Below are positions 53,812 through 62,238 of a stretch of 64,000 bases of DNA, in pieces. This DNA is from UBA11574 sp963752565 (lineage in GTDB: Bacteria; Desulfobacterota; Desulfobacteria; Desulfobacterales; UBA11574), in NCBI GenBank assembly GCA_963752565.1, contig CAVVZC010000021.1, positions 67,499 to 131,498 of the forward strand, read 5' to 3'. The notes under the pieces were generated by a model, which ran no database searches, was not told the origin of the DNA, and worked only from the letters and a program-made list of their open reading frames with translations. Both the position numbers and the translations under genes were made by a program. Each line of letters starts with the position of its first letter. Within the stretch, counting starts at the first letter, position 1.

Positions 53812-54147
53812 ATGCCGTATAAGATTAAAGATAGGTATCTGAAACTTGGGACGCCGGCTATCTATCGCATCGACGTCGAGGGGCCTCTGGATGAAAGCTG
53901 GTCCGACCGCCTTGCCGGTATGTGTATCAACCCACACAAAAGAACGGATCAATCAACGGTAACGACTCTGATTGGAAAAGTGATGGATCAGGCTGAGCTG
54001 ACGGGAGTGCTCAACAGCCTCTATGAATTGCACCTGCCGATCTTAGCGGTGAAAGTTCTCAACGAAAAAAATGGCGATCGTGAAGATGAACTGAAGCCTG
54101 ACCAGCCATCTCTATTGGAATCTGATGGGTCAGATCGTACGAAATGA
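53812..54147 (+). CDS. Small conserved-looking protein of unknown function
   Basis: 111 aa, AAGGA upstream. YRIDVEGPLDESWSDRLAGM followed by QSTVTTLIGKVMDQAELTGV and LNSLYELHLPILAVKVL is a pattern I know from uncharacterised proteins in many environmental bacteria; no function has been assigned. It is soluble with no signal peptide. It lies 49 bases before the outer-membrane barrel gene and is likely the first gene of the cluster that follows. Confidence 0.65.
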   Translation: MPYKIKDRYLKLGTPAIYRIDVEGPLDESWSDRLAGMCINPHKRTDQSTVTTLIGKVMDQAELTGVLNSLYELHLPILAVKVLNEKNGDREDELKPDQPSLLESDGSDRTK

Positions 54148-54195
54148 TGGGCATCATGAATGGTAAATCAATTTGCCGCAAAGGAGCTATGAATA

Positions 54196-55018
54196 ATGAA
54201 ACAATTTAGAATCATTACACTTTTATTTGCAGCACTCAGCCTGTTCAATATCGCAGCCTTCACTCATACCGTTCGGGGGGAAGACAAAGGCACACAGGAT
54301 CTGGCCAAGGCCGCCCAGAATCCGGTGGCCAACATGATCAGCCTGCCGCTCCAGAACAATACCAATTTCGGTGTCGGGCCGGGGGACGACACACAGAACA
54401 TGCTCAATATTCAGCCGGTGATTCCCGTCAAGCTGAGCGAGAACTGGAACCTGATCACCCGCACCATTGCACCGGTGATCTATCAGCCGGAACTGGTCCC
54501 GGGAACCGGCAGCGAGTTCGGCCTCGGGGATATCAACACGACCCTGTTTCTCTCACCCGCCAAGCCGGGGAAACTCATTTGGGGTCTTGGACCGGTGCTC
54601 TCCTTCCCCACGGCCACTGACGACGTTCTGGGCAACCGACAAATGGAGCGCAGGACCCTCGGTCGTGGCACTGACGATACAGGGCCCATGGGTCGTCGGT
54701 GGGCTCGCCAGCAATCTGTGGTCCTTTGCGGGTGACGATGATCGACCGGATGTCAATCAGTTCCTGTTTCAATACTTTATCAACTACAACCTGCCCAAGG
54801 GCTGGTATGTCTCGTCCGCACCCATCATCACAGCCAACTGGGAGGCGGACAGCGGCAACCAGTGGACGGTGCCCTTCGGAGGGGGTGTCGGAAAGATTTT
54901 CAAGATCGGAAAGCAGCCCATAAACGCCCAGGTACAGGCCTTTTACAATGTGGAAAAGCCGGACAACGGACCCGACTGGACCCTGCGGCTGCAATTGCAG
55001 TTTCTGTTTCCGAAGTGA
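54196..55018 (+). pseudogene. Outer-membrane barrel (transporter-like), frameshifted
   Basis: Signal peptide about residues 1-29 (MKQFRIITLLFAALSLFNIA, cut after VRGED region). The first frame (54196-54735) carries AKAAQNPVANMISLPLQNNT and PTATDDVLGN; then it loses homology to itself, while the next frame (open from 54587) carries KWSAGPSVVALTIQGPWVVG and ends FYNVEKPDNGPDWTLRLQLQ-FLFPK. Reading GTDKWSAGPS requires deleting one A at 54634-54635. The barrel strands alternate as expected for a COG4313/SphA-like outer-membrane protein. It may be a real pseudogene or a sequence error. Confidence 0.7.
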
Positions 55019-55020
55019 AT

Positions 55021-55097
55021 AAAAGGTGTCAGGTGTCGGGTTTCAGATGTCAGCGGTTTACTTTGCCTTTCCTGACACCCGACACCTGACACCTTTT
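55021..55097. repeat. TGTCAGG hairpin with a perfect 20-bp stem
   Basis: AAAAGGTGTCAGGTGTCGGG (55021-55040) pairs exactly with CCCGACACCTGACACCTTTT (55078-55097), with a 37-base loop. The stem ends in TTTT, so it could also terminate transcription after the barrel gene. Confidence 0.8.
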
Positions 55098-55154
55098 AAC
55101 CCCTGAACGTTGAACCCTTGAACTTAGAACCTAAAGTCAATAAAGGAATGAATA

Positions 55155-55892
55155 ATGAAAAGTTTGGTTAGAAACAGCATTTGGATCGCAGCGATTCTGG
55201 TTTGGGTCTTTTGCTCGACCGGCATCCTTTATGCCGAAGAATCCGCCATGGACGACGGCTGGAAGTTCGGTGCCGAGCTCTACTTCTGGGGTGCTTCAAT
55301 TGGCGGAAAATCGGCTTCCGGCAGTGACATCGATATCGATCTCGACGACATTCTCGACAGCTTGGAATTCGCTTTCATGGGATCGGCCGGGATGCGCAAG
55401 GGCAAGTGGTCGCTGGTTGCGGATGTGATCTATCTGGACGCAGAGAATAGCGCCACCATCGCGCCCGGCCTGAACGCCAACGTGGAACTTACCAACTGGA
55501 TCATCACGCCGCTGGTCGGCTACAACCTCGTCGACACGGGAAAGAGTCGCCTCGATATCGTGGGGGGTGCACGTTATCTCTACATGAAGGCCGATCTGCG
55601 GGTGGATGCTTTGGGTGCGCGTGCGGAAGATTCCGGATCGAATTGGGACGCTATTATCGGCGCAAGAGGTGCCGTGGACCTGGCGGAAAAGTGGTATCTG
55701 TTCGGCTATCTGGATATCGGCACCGGGGAGTCGGATTTGACCTGGCAGGCCTTTGGCGGAGTGGGCTACCGGTTCAAGTGGTTCGATGTGGTCGCAGCCT
55801 ATCGCTATCTGCGCTGGGATTTCGACGACAATCAGGCATTGGACGATTTATACCTCCACGGTCCTGGAGTCGGGATCAGGTTCGCGTTTTGA
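55155..55892 (+). CDS. Outer-membrane beta-barrel protein
   Basis: 245 aa; signal peptide of 28 residues (IAAILVWVFCSTGILYAEES), AAAGGA before the ATG. Mature sequence has alternating strands, DGWKFGAELYFWGASIGGKS at the start and a terminal Phe (GPGVGIRFAF), typical of eight-or-more stranded barrels assembled by BamA. It has no known family name here. It lies in the DUF1254 cluster. Confidence 0.75.
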   Translation: MKSLVRNSIWIAAILVWVFCSTGILYAEESAMDDGWKFGAELYFWGASIGGKSASGSDIDIDLDDILDSLEFAFMGSAGMRKGKWSLVADVIYLDAENSATIAPGLNANVELTNWIITPLVGYNLVDTGKSRLDIVGGARYLYMKADLRVDALGARAEDSGSNWDAIIGARGAVDLAEKWYLFGYLDIGTGESDLTWQAFGGVGYRFKWFDVVAAYRYLRWDFDDNQALDDLYLHGPGVGIRFAF

Positions 55893-55924
55893 TGGTCTTG
55901 CCGCGAAAACACCGATCGCAAGAC

Positions 55925-56010
55925 ACCGGTGTCAGGTTTCAATGGTCCTTTTGTATTTTCCTGACACCTGACACCCGACACCCGAAACCTAAAAAGGTGG
56001 AACCTGACAC
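55925..56010. repeat. TGTCAGG inverted array
   Basis: ACCGGTGTCAGGTTTCAATG on the left and CTGACACCTGACACCCGACA, CCCGAAACC on the right. It is followed by a CTGACACC word and AACCCGGAA. It lies between the barrel gene and the first DUF1254 gene. Confidence 0.75.
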
Positions 56011-56077
56011 CTTGTTTTTTAGCCCTGAGCCCAGAACGGTGAACCCGGAATTTAAAGTTAATAAAGGAGATAACAAA

Positions 56078-57628
56078 ATGAAAACGAAAACATTAACACT
56101 CATGGCCTTTACCATACTGCTGGCGTCCAGCCTAATTACTCCGGCTTCCGCCCAGCAGGAAAAGAGCATCTTCGAGCAGGCTGGCAGTCGAAGCCAAATA
56201 CACTACCGGAGACTTCAAGCCTGCGCCCGGCAGAAGATTGAAACCCGGTTCGGAACCTGGAACTTCCCCGGCGGCTACCCCACGGAAGAGACCACGCAGA
56301 AGGTCTACGACGAGCTGGATCTGCAGCGCGCCACCCAGTTGTATCTCGATATGTATCCCGCCCTGTCCATGCGTGGAATGATGCTCGGAACGGCGCGTGA
56401 TTACGGCGCAAAGAACAGTTCGGATATCTCGGTTACTGCCGACCGACTGGATTCCAGCGCATTGTTCCTGACCGGTAATACGGAGAGTATCTATGCCATG
56501 ATCGTGTTTGACCTTAAAGTAGATGGCCCTACGGTTTTTGAAGCGCCCGCCGGATTGATGGGCCCTGTGGATGACGCGAACTTCCTGTTTGCTTTCGATA
56601 TTGGCCCCACCGGCATGGACAAAGGCAAGGGCGGAAAATACCTGATTCTTCCTCCTGGTTACAAAGGTGATGTGCCGGACGGCTATTTTGTATTTAAATC
56701 GCCGACCAATCGTCTCTTTTCGTTTGTCCGCGCCAACGCGGCGGTGGTCGGAACCGGCGAAAAAGCGATGGAATTCTTTCGCAAGAACGCCAAGGTCTAT
56801 CCATTAAAAACCGGACCGAGGAAAGGCAAGTTTACCAATGTGTCAGGGGTGCCGATCAATACATTGGTTCCCGAAGATGCCACCGCTTTCGAATGGATGC
56901 ATGACATCATCAACTATGAACCGGCCGAAGCCTTCGGCAAAGAGAAGCTGGGACGTCTCGCATCCATCGGTATTGTACAAGGCAAGCCGTTCAACCCCGA
57001 CGCCCGCATGAAGAAGATCCTGGACCAGGCCGCTAAAGAAGGCGTGGCGATGTCCCGCGTGATCGCGTTCGACAGTCGTCAGTCCATGGCGAAGGTCTAT
57101 CCGAATCGTATGTGGGAGAGCCCCTACATCGGCGACAGCTCAAGCTTCGATCCGGATGGCTACTTTAATCTGGAGTCGCGGACGACGTTCCACTTCACCG
57201 CTGATGGTATCACGCCAGCCATGGCGGCCCAAATGCCGGATGGATTGGGTTCCAGATACCAGACTACTTACAAAGATAAGAATGGCAACTCGCTTGACGG
57301 CAATAAGACCTATAAGCTGCACATGCCGCCGAATGTTCCGGTTAAACTGTTTTGGGCTGTGACGGTCTACGATCCATGGAACCGTTGCACAATCCAGACT
57401 CAGCCGTACCCAAGCATCAGCAGCCAGCAGAAGCCGGCACCAACCACCAATGGTGATGGTTCCATCGACATCTATTTCTCGGTCGAGAAACCAGCCGATG
57501 TTTCGAAAGCGAACTGGGTCAAAACCCTGCCGGACCAGGGATTCTTTGTCTACATGCGCTACTACGGTCCGCTCAAGGCGTTCAACGAAAAGACCTGGAT
57601 CCCCAATGATGTGGAACTGGTGAAGTAA
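56078..57628 (+). CDS. Secreted DUF1254/DUF1214 protein 1
   Basis: 516 aa; GGAG precedes ATG 56078 (a longer open frame upstream is an artefact of repeat sequence). Signal peptide MKTKTLTLMAFTILLASSLI, cut after ASA. DUF1254 region ends GPTVFEAPAGLMGPVDDANF; DUF1214 follows with DKGKGGKYLILPPGYKGDVP, PVKLFWAVTVYDPWNRCTIQ and NGDGSIDIYFSVEKP. Residues about 35-50 (GSRSQIHYRRLQACAR) look frame-shifted; the other frame there gives AVEAKYTTGDFKPAPG, and two compensating indels near 56182 and 56230 would restore it. DUF1254 proteins are periplasmic or secreted and of unknown function. Confidence 0.85.
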   Translation: MKTKTLTLMAFTILLASSLITPASAQQEKSIFEQAGSRSQIHYRRLQACARQKIETRFGTWNFPGGYPTEETTQKVYDELDLQRATQLYLDMYPALSMRGMMLGTARDYGAKNSSDISVTADRLDSSALFLTGNTESIYAMIVFDLKVDGPTVFEAPAGLMGPVDDANFLFAFDIGPTGMDKGKGGKYLILPPGYKGDVPDGYFVFKSPTNRLFSFVRANAAVVGTGEKAMEFFRKNAKVYPLKTGPRKGKFTNVSGVPINTLVPEDATAFEWMHDIINYEPAEAFGKEKLGRLASIGIVQGKPFNPDARMKKILDQAAKEGVAMSRVIAFDSRQSMAKVYPNRMWESPYIGDSSSFDPDGYFNLESRTTFHFTADGITPAMAAQMPDGLGSRYQTTYKDKNGNSLDGNKTYKLHMPPNVPVKLFWAVTVYDPWNRCTIQTQPYPSISSQQKPAPTTNGDGSIDIYFSVEKPADVSKANWVKTLPDQGFFVYMRYYGPLKAFNEKTWIPNDVELVK

Positions 57629-57635
57629 CGTTAAA

Positions 57636-57713
57636 AAAAGGTGTCAGGTGTCAGTGTTCAGGTGTCAGTATTTTCAACGCCTGACACCTGACACCCGACA
57701 CCTGAAACCTTTA
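57636..57713. repeat. TGTCAGG inverted array
   Basis: AAAAGGTGTCAGGTGTCAGT, GTTCAGGTGTCAG at 57636-57668 and CTGACACCTGACACCCGACA, CCTGAAACC at 57680-57710. The arms pair over 20-30 bases. It lies between DUF1254 genes 1 and 2. Confidence 0.75.
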
Positions 57714-57734
57714 TCTTGTAGAGGAGGAAACACA

Positions 57735-59288
57735 ATGAAAACAAATCACTTTTTCACATTGGCAATAGCCATGATTATGGTGAGCAGCCTGACATCTCCA
57801 GTCTGGGCCAAATCCCATAAAACAAAGATGATTACCCAGACGCCGAAAATGAAAATGACGACCCCAATTCCGGTAAATATAACTACACCGGATAAAATAG
57901 AGTCACCGATCGGAACATTGGAGTTTTTCGATGGTGTACCCAATCGTAAAACAATAGATGCAGTATATGATTATGTTGACCGTGCAAGGGCAGTAGAGGC
58001 TTTTATTAATATGACGCCAGCCGTTTCGTTATACAATCTACGTAAAGGGAATCGTGATATGGAAATGGGTAATTGTAACCAAATATTAATTTGGGAGCAG
58101 TTAGGCGATTCTAAGTCACTTGCACTTACCTATAACAACACGTCTTTATATACTTGGGGATTTCTTGATCTTAAGAAAGACGGCCCTACGGTAATAGAAA
58201 TTCCTCCCGGTGTACTCGGTATTTTAGATGATGCAGCCTTTAGATATATTACCGATATGGGAGCAGCCGGTCCTGATAAAGGAAAAGGCGGGAAGTACCT
58301 GGTTTTACCTCCGGGATACAAAGGTGATGTGCCGGATGGATATTATGTATATAGATCAAACACCTATAATGTTTGGAATTTTATGCGAGGTTACACCAAA
58401 ACCGGTGTTGAAGCAGCTGCAACTAGAATTAAAAAAAACCTGAAAGTGTATCCATTATCGGAAAAAGACAATCCTCCTAAAATGGAATTCAAAAATATGT
58501 CGGGTGTGTATTACAACACTGTTGCCCCGAATGACTATACTTTCTTTGAAGACCTGAACCAAATCATTCAGGAAGAGCCGGAAGGTTTTTATGATGCTGA
58601 AAACTTAGGTATCTTAAGATCATTGGGTATAGTAAAAGGTCAGCCTTTTAACCCGGATGAACGCATGAAAAAATTATTAACAGAAGGTGTAAATATAGGA
58701 AATGCTTACGCGCGTGCAAATACCATTGAACCACGCGATCCGGGTCACTACTACTATCCTGGCACCAAAAGCGAATGGGTAATGGCTTTCGCCGATAACG
58801 ACACTTACTTCTTAAAAGATGGTGCACGTCGTATGGATTCACGTTTGTGGATGCATTTTAATGCAGTGTGTGTAACTCCAGCCATGGCATTAACCAAACC
58901 AGGGGCTGGTTCACAATATGGCATTGCAGGTATGGACTCAGAACATAGAGCTTTAGATGGCGCCAAGACTTATAAAATGCACTTACCACCGAAGTTTCCA
59001 GTTAAAGATAATTGGTCTGTAACAATTTACGATCCGCAAACAAGATGTATGCTTCAAACCGATCAGAAGTTTGCCGGTATCAACAGCTTAAGCGGAAAAG
59101 TAAAAGAAAATAAGGATGGATCTATTGATGTTGTTTTTGCCCCTACTTTACCTAAAGGAGTTAATGAAGGCAATTGGGTGCAATCTATTCCAGGCAAGAG
59201 CTGGTTCATCATCTTACGGGCATACGGGCCTTTGGCACCATGGATCGACAAGACCTGGCGGCCGGGTGAGCTTGAGATGGTGAAGTAG
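57735..59288 (+). CDS. Secreted DUF1254/DUF1214 protein 2
   Basis: 517 aa from ATG 57735 after GAGGAGG. Signal peptide MKTNHFFTLAIAMIMVSSLT, cut near VWA-K. Core motifs PDKIESPIGTLEFFDGVPNR, AGPDKGKGGKYLVLPPGYKG, DPQTRCMLQTDQKFAG and GPLAPWIDKTWRPGELEMVK. The codon use in much of it is visibly richer in A/T (TTA, AAT, GTA) than the cluster's copies 1 and 4, which suggests a different source. One Cys in the RCMLQTDQ motif is kept in all four copies. Confidence 0.88.
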   Translation: MKTNHFFTLAIAMIMVSSLTSPVWAKSHKTKMITQTPKMKMTTPIPVNITTPDKIESPIGTLEFFDGVPNRKTIDAVYDYVDRARAVEAFINMTPAVSLYNLRKGNRDMEMGNCNQILIWEQLGDSKSLALTYNNTSLYTWGFLDLKKDGPTVIEIPPGVLGILDDAAFRYITDMGAAGPDKGKGGKYLVLPPGYKGDVPDGYYVYRSNTYNVWNFMRGYTKTGVEAAATRIKKNLKVYPLSEKDNPPKMEFKNMSGVYYNTVAPNDYTFFEDLNQIIQEEPEGFYDAENLGILRSLGIVKGQPFNPDERMKKLLTEGVNIGNAYARANTIEPRDPGHYYYPGTKSEWVMAFADNDTYFLKDGARRMDSRLWMHFNAVCVTPAMALTKPGAGSQYGIAGMDSEHRALDGAKTYKMHLPPKFPVKDNWSVTIYDPQTRCMLQTDQKFAGINSLSGKVKENKDGSIDVVFAPTLPKGVNEGNWVQSIPGKSWFIILRAYGPLAPWIDKTWRPGELEMVK

Positions 59289-59298
59289 GAGATAAGTA

Positions 59299-59413
59299 TT
59301 CAGGTGTCAGGTGTCAGTGTTCAGGAAAATGAAGGTGTCAGTGCTTGTCAGCCTCTGGCTGATTCAGGTTTCAGGAAATACAAACCACGATCTGACACCT
59401 GACACCTGAAACC
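59299..59413. repeat. TGTCAGG inverted array
   Basis: TTCAGGTGTCAGGTGTCAGT at 59299 on, and CTGACACCTGACACCTGAAA at 59392 on; further GTCAG words between. It lies between DUF1254 gene 2 and the SphA-like gene. Confidence 0.75.
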
Positions 59414-59484
59414 TAAAAAGGTGGAACCTGAAACCGGTTCCTTTTATAAAGCCAGAACCCTGAACCCTGAAATGGAGGTATAAA

Positions 59485-60468
59485 GTGAGCAAGAATCGGG
59501 GGTTAGCAAAGACTGTGATAACGATATTGGCGCTGGTGCTGTTGAGCAGTGCCGGCGCGCTTGTTACTCCATTAGCAAACGCCGATGAAGGCGGTGCGAG
59601 CTTCTGGCTTCCCGGGCAATATGGTAGTCTGGCAGCGACGCCGGCCGAACCCGGATGGTCCATGCCGTTGATCTACTACCACAGCTCTACGGACGCCAGT
59701 GGCAGCAAAAACTTTACGATAGGCGGCAGCCTCACCGCGGGTATCGATGTCGACGTAGACTTACTACTCGTTGTACCGACCTATGTTTTCGCCAAGCCCG
59801 TCTTCGGTGGCCAAGCGACTCTCAGCGTTGCCGCAGACTACGGACGTGCGGAAGTTGATGTGGATGCCACACTGACGGGACCGGGCGGGGGCGTCCTGTC
59901 CGGCAGTGAAAGCGACTCAAACACCGCTTTCGGGGACCTTTTTCCCTCTGCTTCCCTTCGCTGGAATCATGGCGATCACAACACCATGATCTACACCATG
60001 CTGGGTGTGCCTGTAGGCAGTTATGACGTTGAACGCCTGGCCAATATCGGTCTCAATCACTGGTCGGTTGATGCAGGCGGCGGCTACACCTACCTCAACA
60101 CGAAGACCGGCCGTGAGTTCTCTGCGACGGCAGGCCTCACCTACAACTTCGAAAATCCGGATACCGACTACCAGAACGGTATCGATGCCCACCTGGATTG
60201 GGGTGCCTCGCAATTCCTGTCCGAGCAGGTGCATGTTGGCCTGGTCGGTTATTTTTACTATCAGATCACCGGTGACAGCGGTGACGGCGCCGTACTGGGA
60301 GACTTCAAATCCCGCGTCAACGGCATCGGGCCGCAGGTGGGATACATCTTCAAAATGGGCGGAAAAGATGCCTATCTGAACCTCAAAGGGTATTGGGAAT
60401 TCGGCGCTAAGCATCGGCCGGAAGGCTGGAATGCTTGGCTCACCCTGGTGCTGCCCCTTGGCGGATGA
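59485..60468 (+). CDS. SphA/MetA-pathway-type outer-membrane protein (COG4313)
   Basis: 327 aa with a GTG start after GGAGG. Signal peptide of about 33 residues (ITILALVLLSSAGALVTPLA, cut near ANA). The mature part begins GGASFWLPGQYGSLAATPAE and has alternating barrel strands (LYNYSST region, GGKDAYLNLKGYWEFGAKHR), matching the Phenol_MetA_deg family of outer-membrane proteins found in hydrocarbon- and phenol-degradation clusters. A role in outer-membrane passage of hydrophobic compounds is plausible. The terminal residues are LPLGG rather than Phe. Confidence 0.82.
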   Translation: MSKNRGLAKTVITILALVLLSSAGALVTPLANADEGGASFWLPGQYGSLAATPAEPGWSMPLIYYHSSTDASGSKNFTIGGSLTAGIDVDVDLLLVVPTYVFAKPVFGGQATLSVAADYGRAEVDVDATLTGPGGGVLSGSESDSNTAFGDLFPSASLRWNHGDHNTMIYTMLGVPVGSYDVERLANIGLNHWSVDAGGGYTYLNTKTGREFSATAGLTYNFENPDTDYQNGIDAHLDWGASQFLSEQVHVGLVGYFYYQITGDSGDGAVLGDFKSRVNGIGPQVGYIFKMGGKDAYLNLKGYWEFGAKHRPEGWNAWLTLVLPLGG

Positions 60469-60553
60469 AGCAAGTAACGTTGAAAAGATCCGGGGCAAAG
60501 CAGGTGGATCCAGACGCGGCCGGGTGATCCGGAGCTGGTCAAGTAGCAGGAAT

Positions 60554-60598
60554 AGGTTTCAGGTGTCAGGTGTCAGCGAAACACAAATCCTGAAACCT
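60554..60598. repeat. TGTCAGG-type hairpin
   Basis: AGGTTTCAGG (60554-60563) and CCTGAAACCT (60589-60598) form a perfect 10-bp stem with GTGTCAGG units in the loop. It lies between the SphA-like gene and DUF1254 gene 3. Confidence 0.75.
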
Positions 60599-60652
60599 TT
60601 AAATCTCATAACACATAACTCTTAACCCTAATTTAATAAGGAGAAATACAAA

Positions 60653-62167
60653 ATGAAAACAAAACAGTTATTTACACTGGCTATGACATTATTGATCGCC
60701 ACCTGTCTGGTGACCACCGTCTGGGCAAAACCGCCCAAATTTAAAATGACCACCCAAATTCCGGAAAATGTTTTAATTCCGGATAAGGTAAAAACGCGTT
60801 TGGGTACACTGGAATTTTTTGATGGCGTACCTACAGCTGAAACCGCCCAACTCATCTGGGATAATCAGGACTTTTCTCGTGCTGTAGAGTCCATGATCAT
60901 GTGTACGCCGGCCGCTTCACTTGCAGGTTTCAGAAGAGGAATCCGTGAATATGGCCCCGATAATGAAACCGCCATTATCTGGGAAAGTCGTCTAGATTCT
61001 AAAGGACTTCTGTTAACCGGTAATACGACGGTGATCTACCTGTTCATGTGGATTGACACGAAAAAAGGGCCGGTTGTTATGGAAACACCCCCCAATGTAT
61101 TGGCCATATTAGACAACTTCTGGTTCCACTATGTCACCGATATTGGAAATGCAGGGCCCGATAAAGGTAAAGGTGGGAAATACATCATTCTTCCACCTGA
61201 TTATAAAGGAGACCTGAAAGAAGGCCCCTTTGTTAAACGATCAGACACCTATGGTAACTGGTTAGCTGTAAGAGGTTTTCCTAAGGGCGATGACAACGCA
61301 GCGGTCGTGAAAAATATTAAGGATCATTTGAAAGTATATCCTTTGGCGGAAGCTAAAAATCCGAAACCTGTAAAGTTTTATGACGTATCGAACAAGTATA
61401 TCAACACCTTGCATGCACAGGATATAACATTCTTCCATGAAGTGAATGAAGTGGTTCAGGAAGAGCCCGCCGCTGCCTGGGATACTGAATCATTAGGCAT
61501 GCTTGCTTCTATTGGAATCGAGAAAGGGAAAGAGTTCAAGCCCGATGCCCGAATGACCAAAATCCTGAAAGAAGCAGCCTTAGTTGGTACCGCCACGCAA
61601 CGCTCTATTATTTGGCGTAATCGTAGCGAGAGTGTTGTGATTTGGCCAGATAGCAAAAGTTGGGAACTTGGTTTTGCCGGTGGAAGCTACGCTTTTGACC
61701 ATAATGGTGCACGCTTAATCAACGAAAGAACCCGTTTCCATTACTATGCTACAGGAATTACACCTGTCATGGTAAAACCACCGGTAGGTGCTGGTTCGCA
61801 GTATGTAATTGGCTTACGTGATTCTGACGGAGAAATCTTAGATGGAGCTAATACTTATAAACTTCATGTTCCTGCCAACGTGCCTGTAAAACGCTTTTGG
61901 GAAATTACAGTATACGATAACCAAACACGTTGCATGTTGCAAACCGATCAACGCTTACCTGGAGTTACCAGCATTCAGGAAAACCTTGTTACGAATGCGG
62001 ATGGTACCTGGGACATATATTTTGGACCTGAAAAACCAGAAGGCAATGTAAACTGGGTACAAACCATACCAAACAAAGGCTGGAATGTACTTTGGAGAGT
62101 CTACAGCCCAACCCAGGTTTGGTATGACAAAGCATGGCGTCAGGGTGAAATTGTACGTGTGAAATAG
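60653..62167 (+). CDS. Secreted DUF1254/DUF1214 protein 3
   Basis: 504 aa; AAGGAG precedes the ATG. Signal peptide MKTKQLFTLAMTLLIATCLV, cut near VWA-K, then KFKMTTQIPENVLIPDKVKT. Core motifs NAGPDKGKGGKYIILPPDYK, NQTRCMLQTDQRLPG and YSPTQVWYDKAWRQGEIVRV. The coding sequence, particularly the second half, is visibly A/T-rich at third positions compared with genes 1 and 4. Residue 23 and the TRCML Cys are preserved as in its paralogues. Confidence 0.88.
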   Translation: MKTKQLFTLAMTLLIATCLVTTVWAKPPKFKMTTQIPENVLIPDKVKTRLGTLEFFDGVPTAETAQLIWDNQDFSRAVESMIMCTPAASLAGFRRGIREYGPDNETAIIWESRLDSKGLLLTGNTTVIYLFMWIDTKKGPVVMETPPNVLAILDNFWFHYVTDIGNAGPDKGKGGKYIILPPDYKGDLKEGPFVKRSDTYGNWLAVRGFPKGDDNAAVVKNIKDHLKVYPLAEAKNPKPVKFYDVSNKYINTLHAQDITFFHEVNEVVQEEPAAAWDTESLGMLASIGIEKGKEFKPDARMTKILKEAALVGTATQRSIIWRNRSESVVIWPDSKSWELGFAGGSYAFDHNGARLINERTRFHYYATGITPVMVKPPVGAGSQYVIGLRDSDGEILDGANTYKLHVPANVPVKRFWEITVYDNQTRCMLQTDQRLPGVTSIQENLVTNADGTWDIYFGPEKPEGNVNWVQTIPNKGWNVLWRVYSPTQVWYDKAWRQGEIVRVK

Positions 62168-62177
62168 CAAACGATTC

Positions 62178-62214
62178 TTCAGGTGTCAGTGTTCAGCACG
62201 CACTGACACCTGAA
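62178..62214. repeat. TGTCAGTG hairpin with a perfect 14-bp stem
   Basis: TTCAGGTGTCAGTG (62178-62191), a 9-base loop, CACTGACACCTGAA (62201-62214). It is the smallest and most regular of the series and may act as a terminator or mRNA-stability element. The ribosome site of DUF1254 gene 4 (AAAGGAGG) follows at 62224. Confidence 0.85.
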
Positions 62215-62238
62215 TCCTAACTAAAAAGGAGGAACAAA

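Noticed and set aside
55643..56077. 145-codon extension in front of DUF1254 protein 1
   Set aside because: It overlaps the previous barrel gene out of frame and runs through TGTCAGG and GAACC repeats; the signal peptide and GGAG place the start at 56078.
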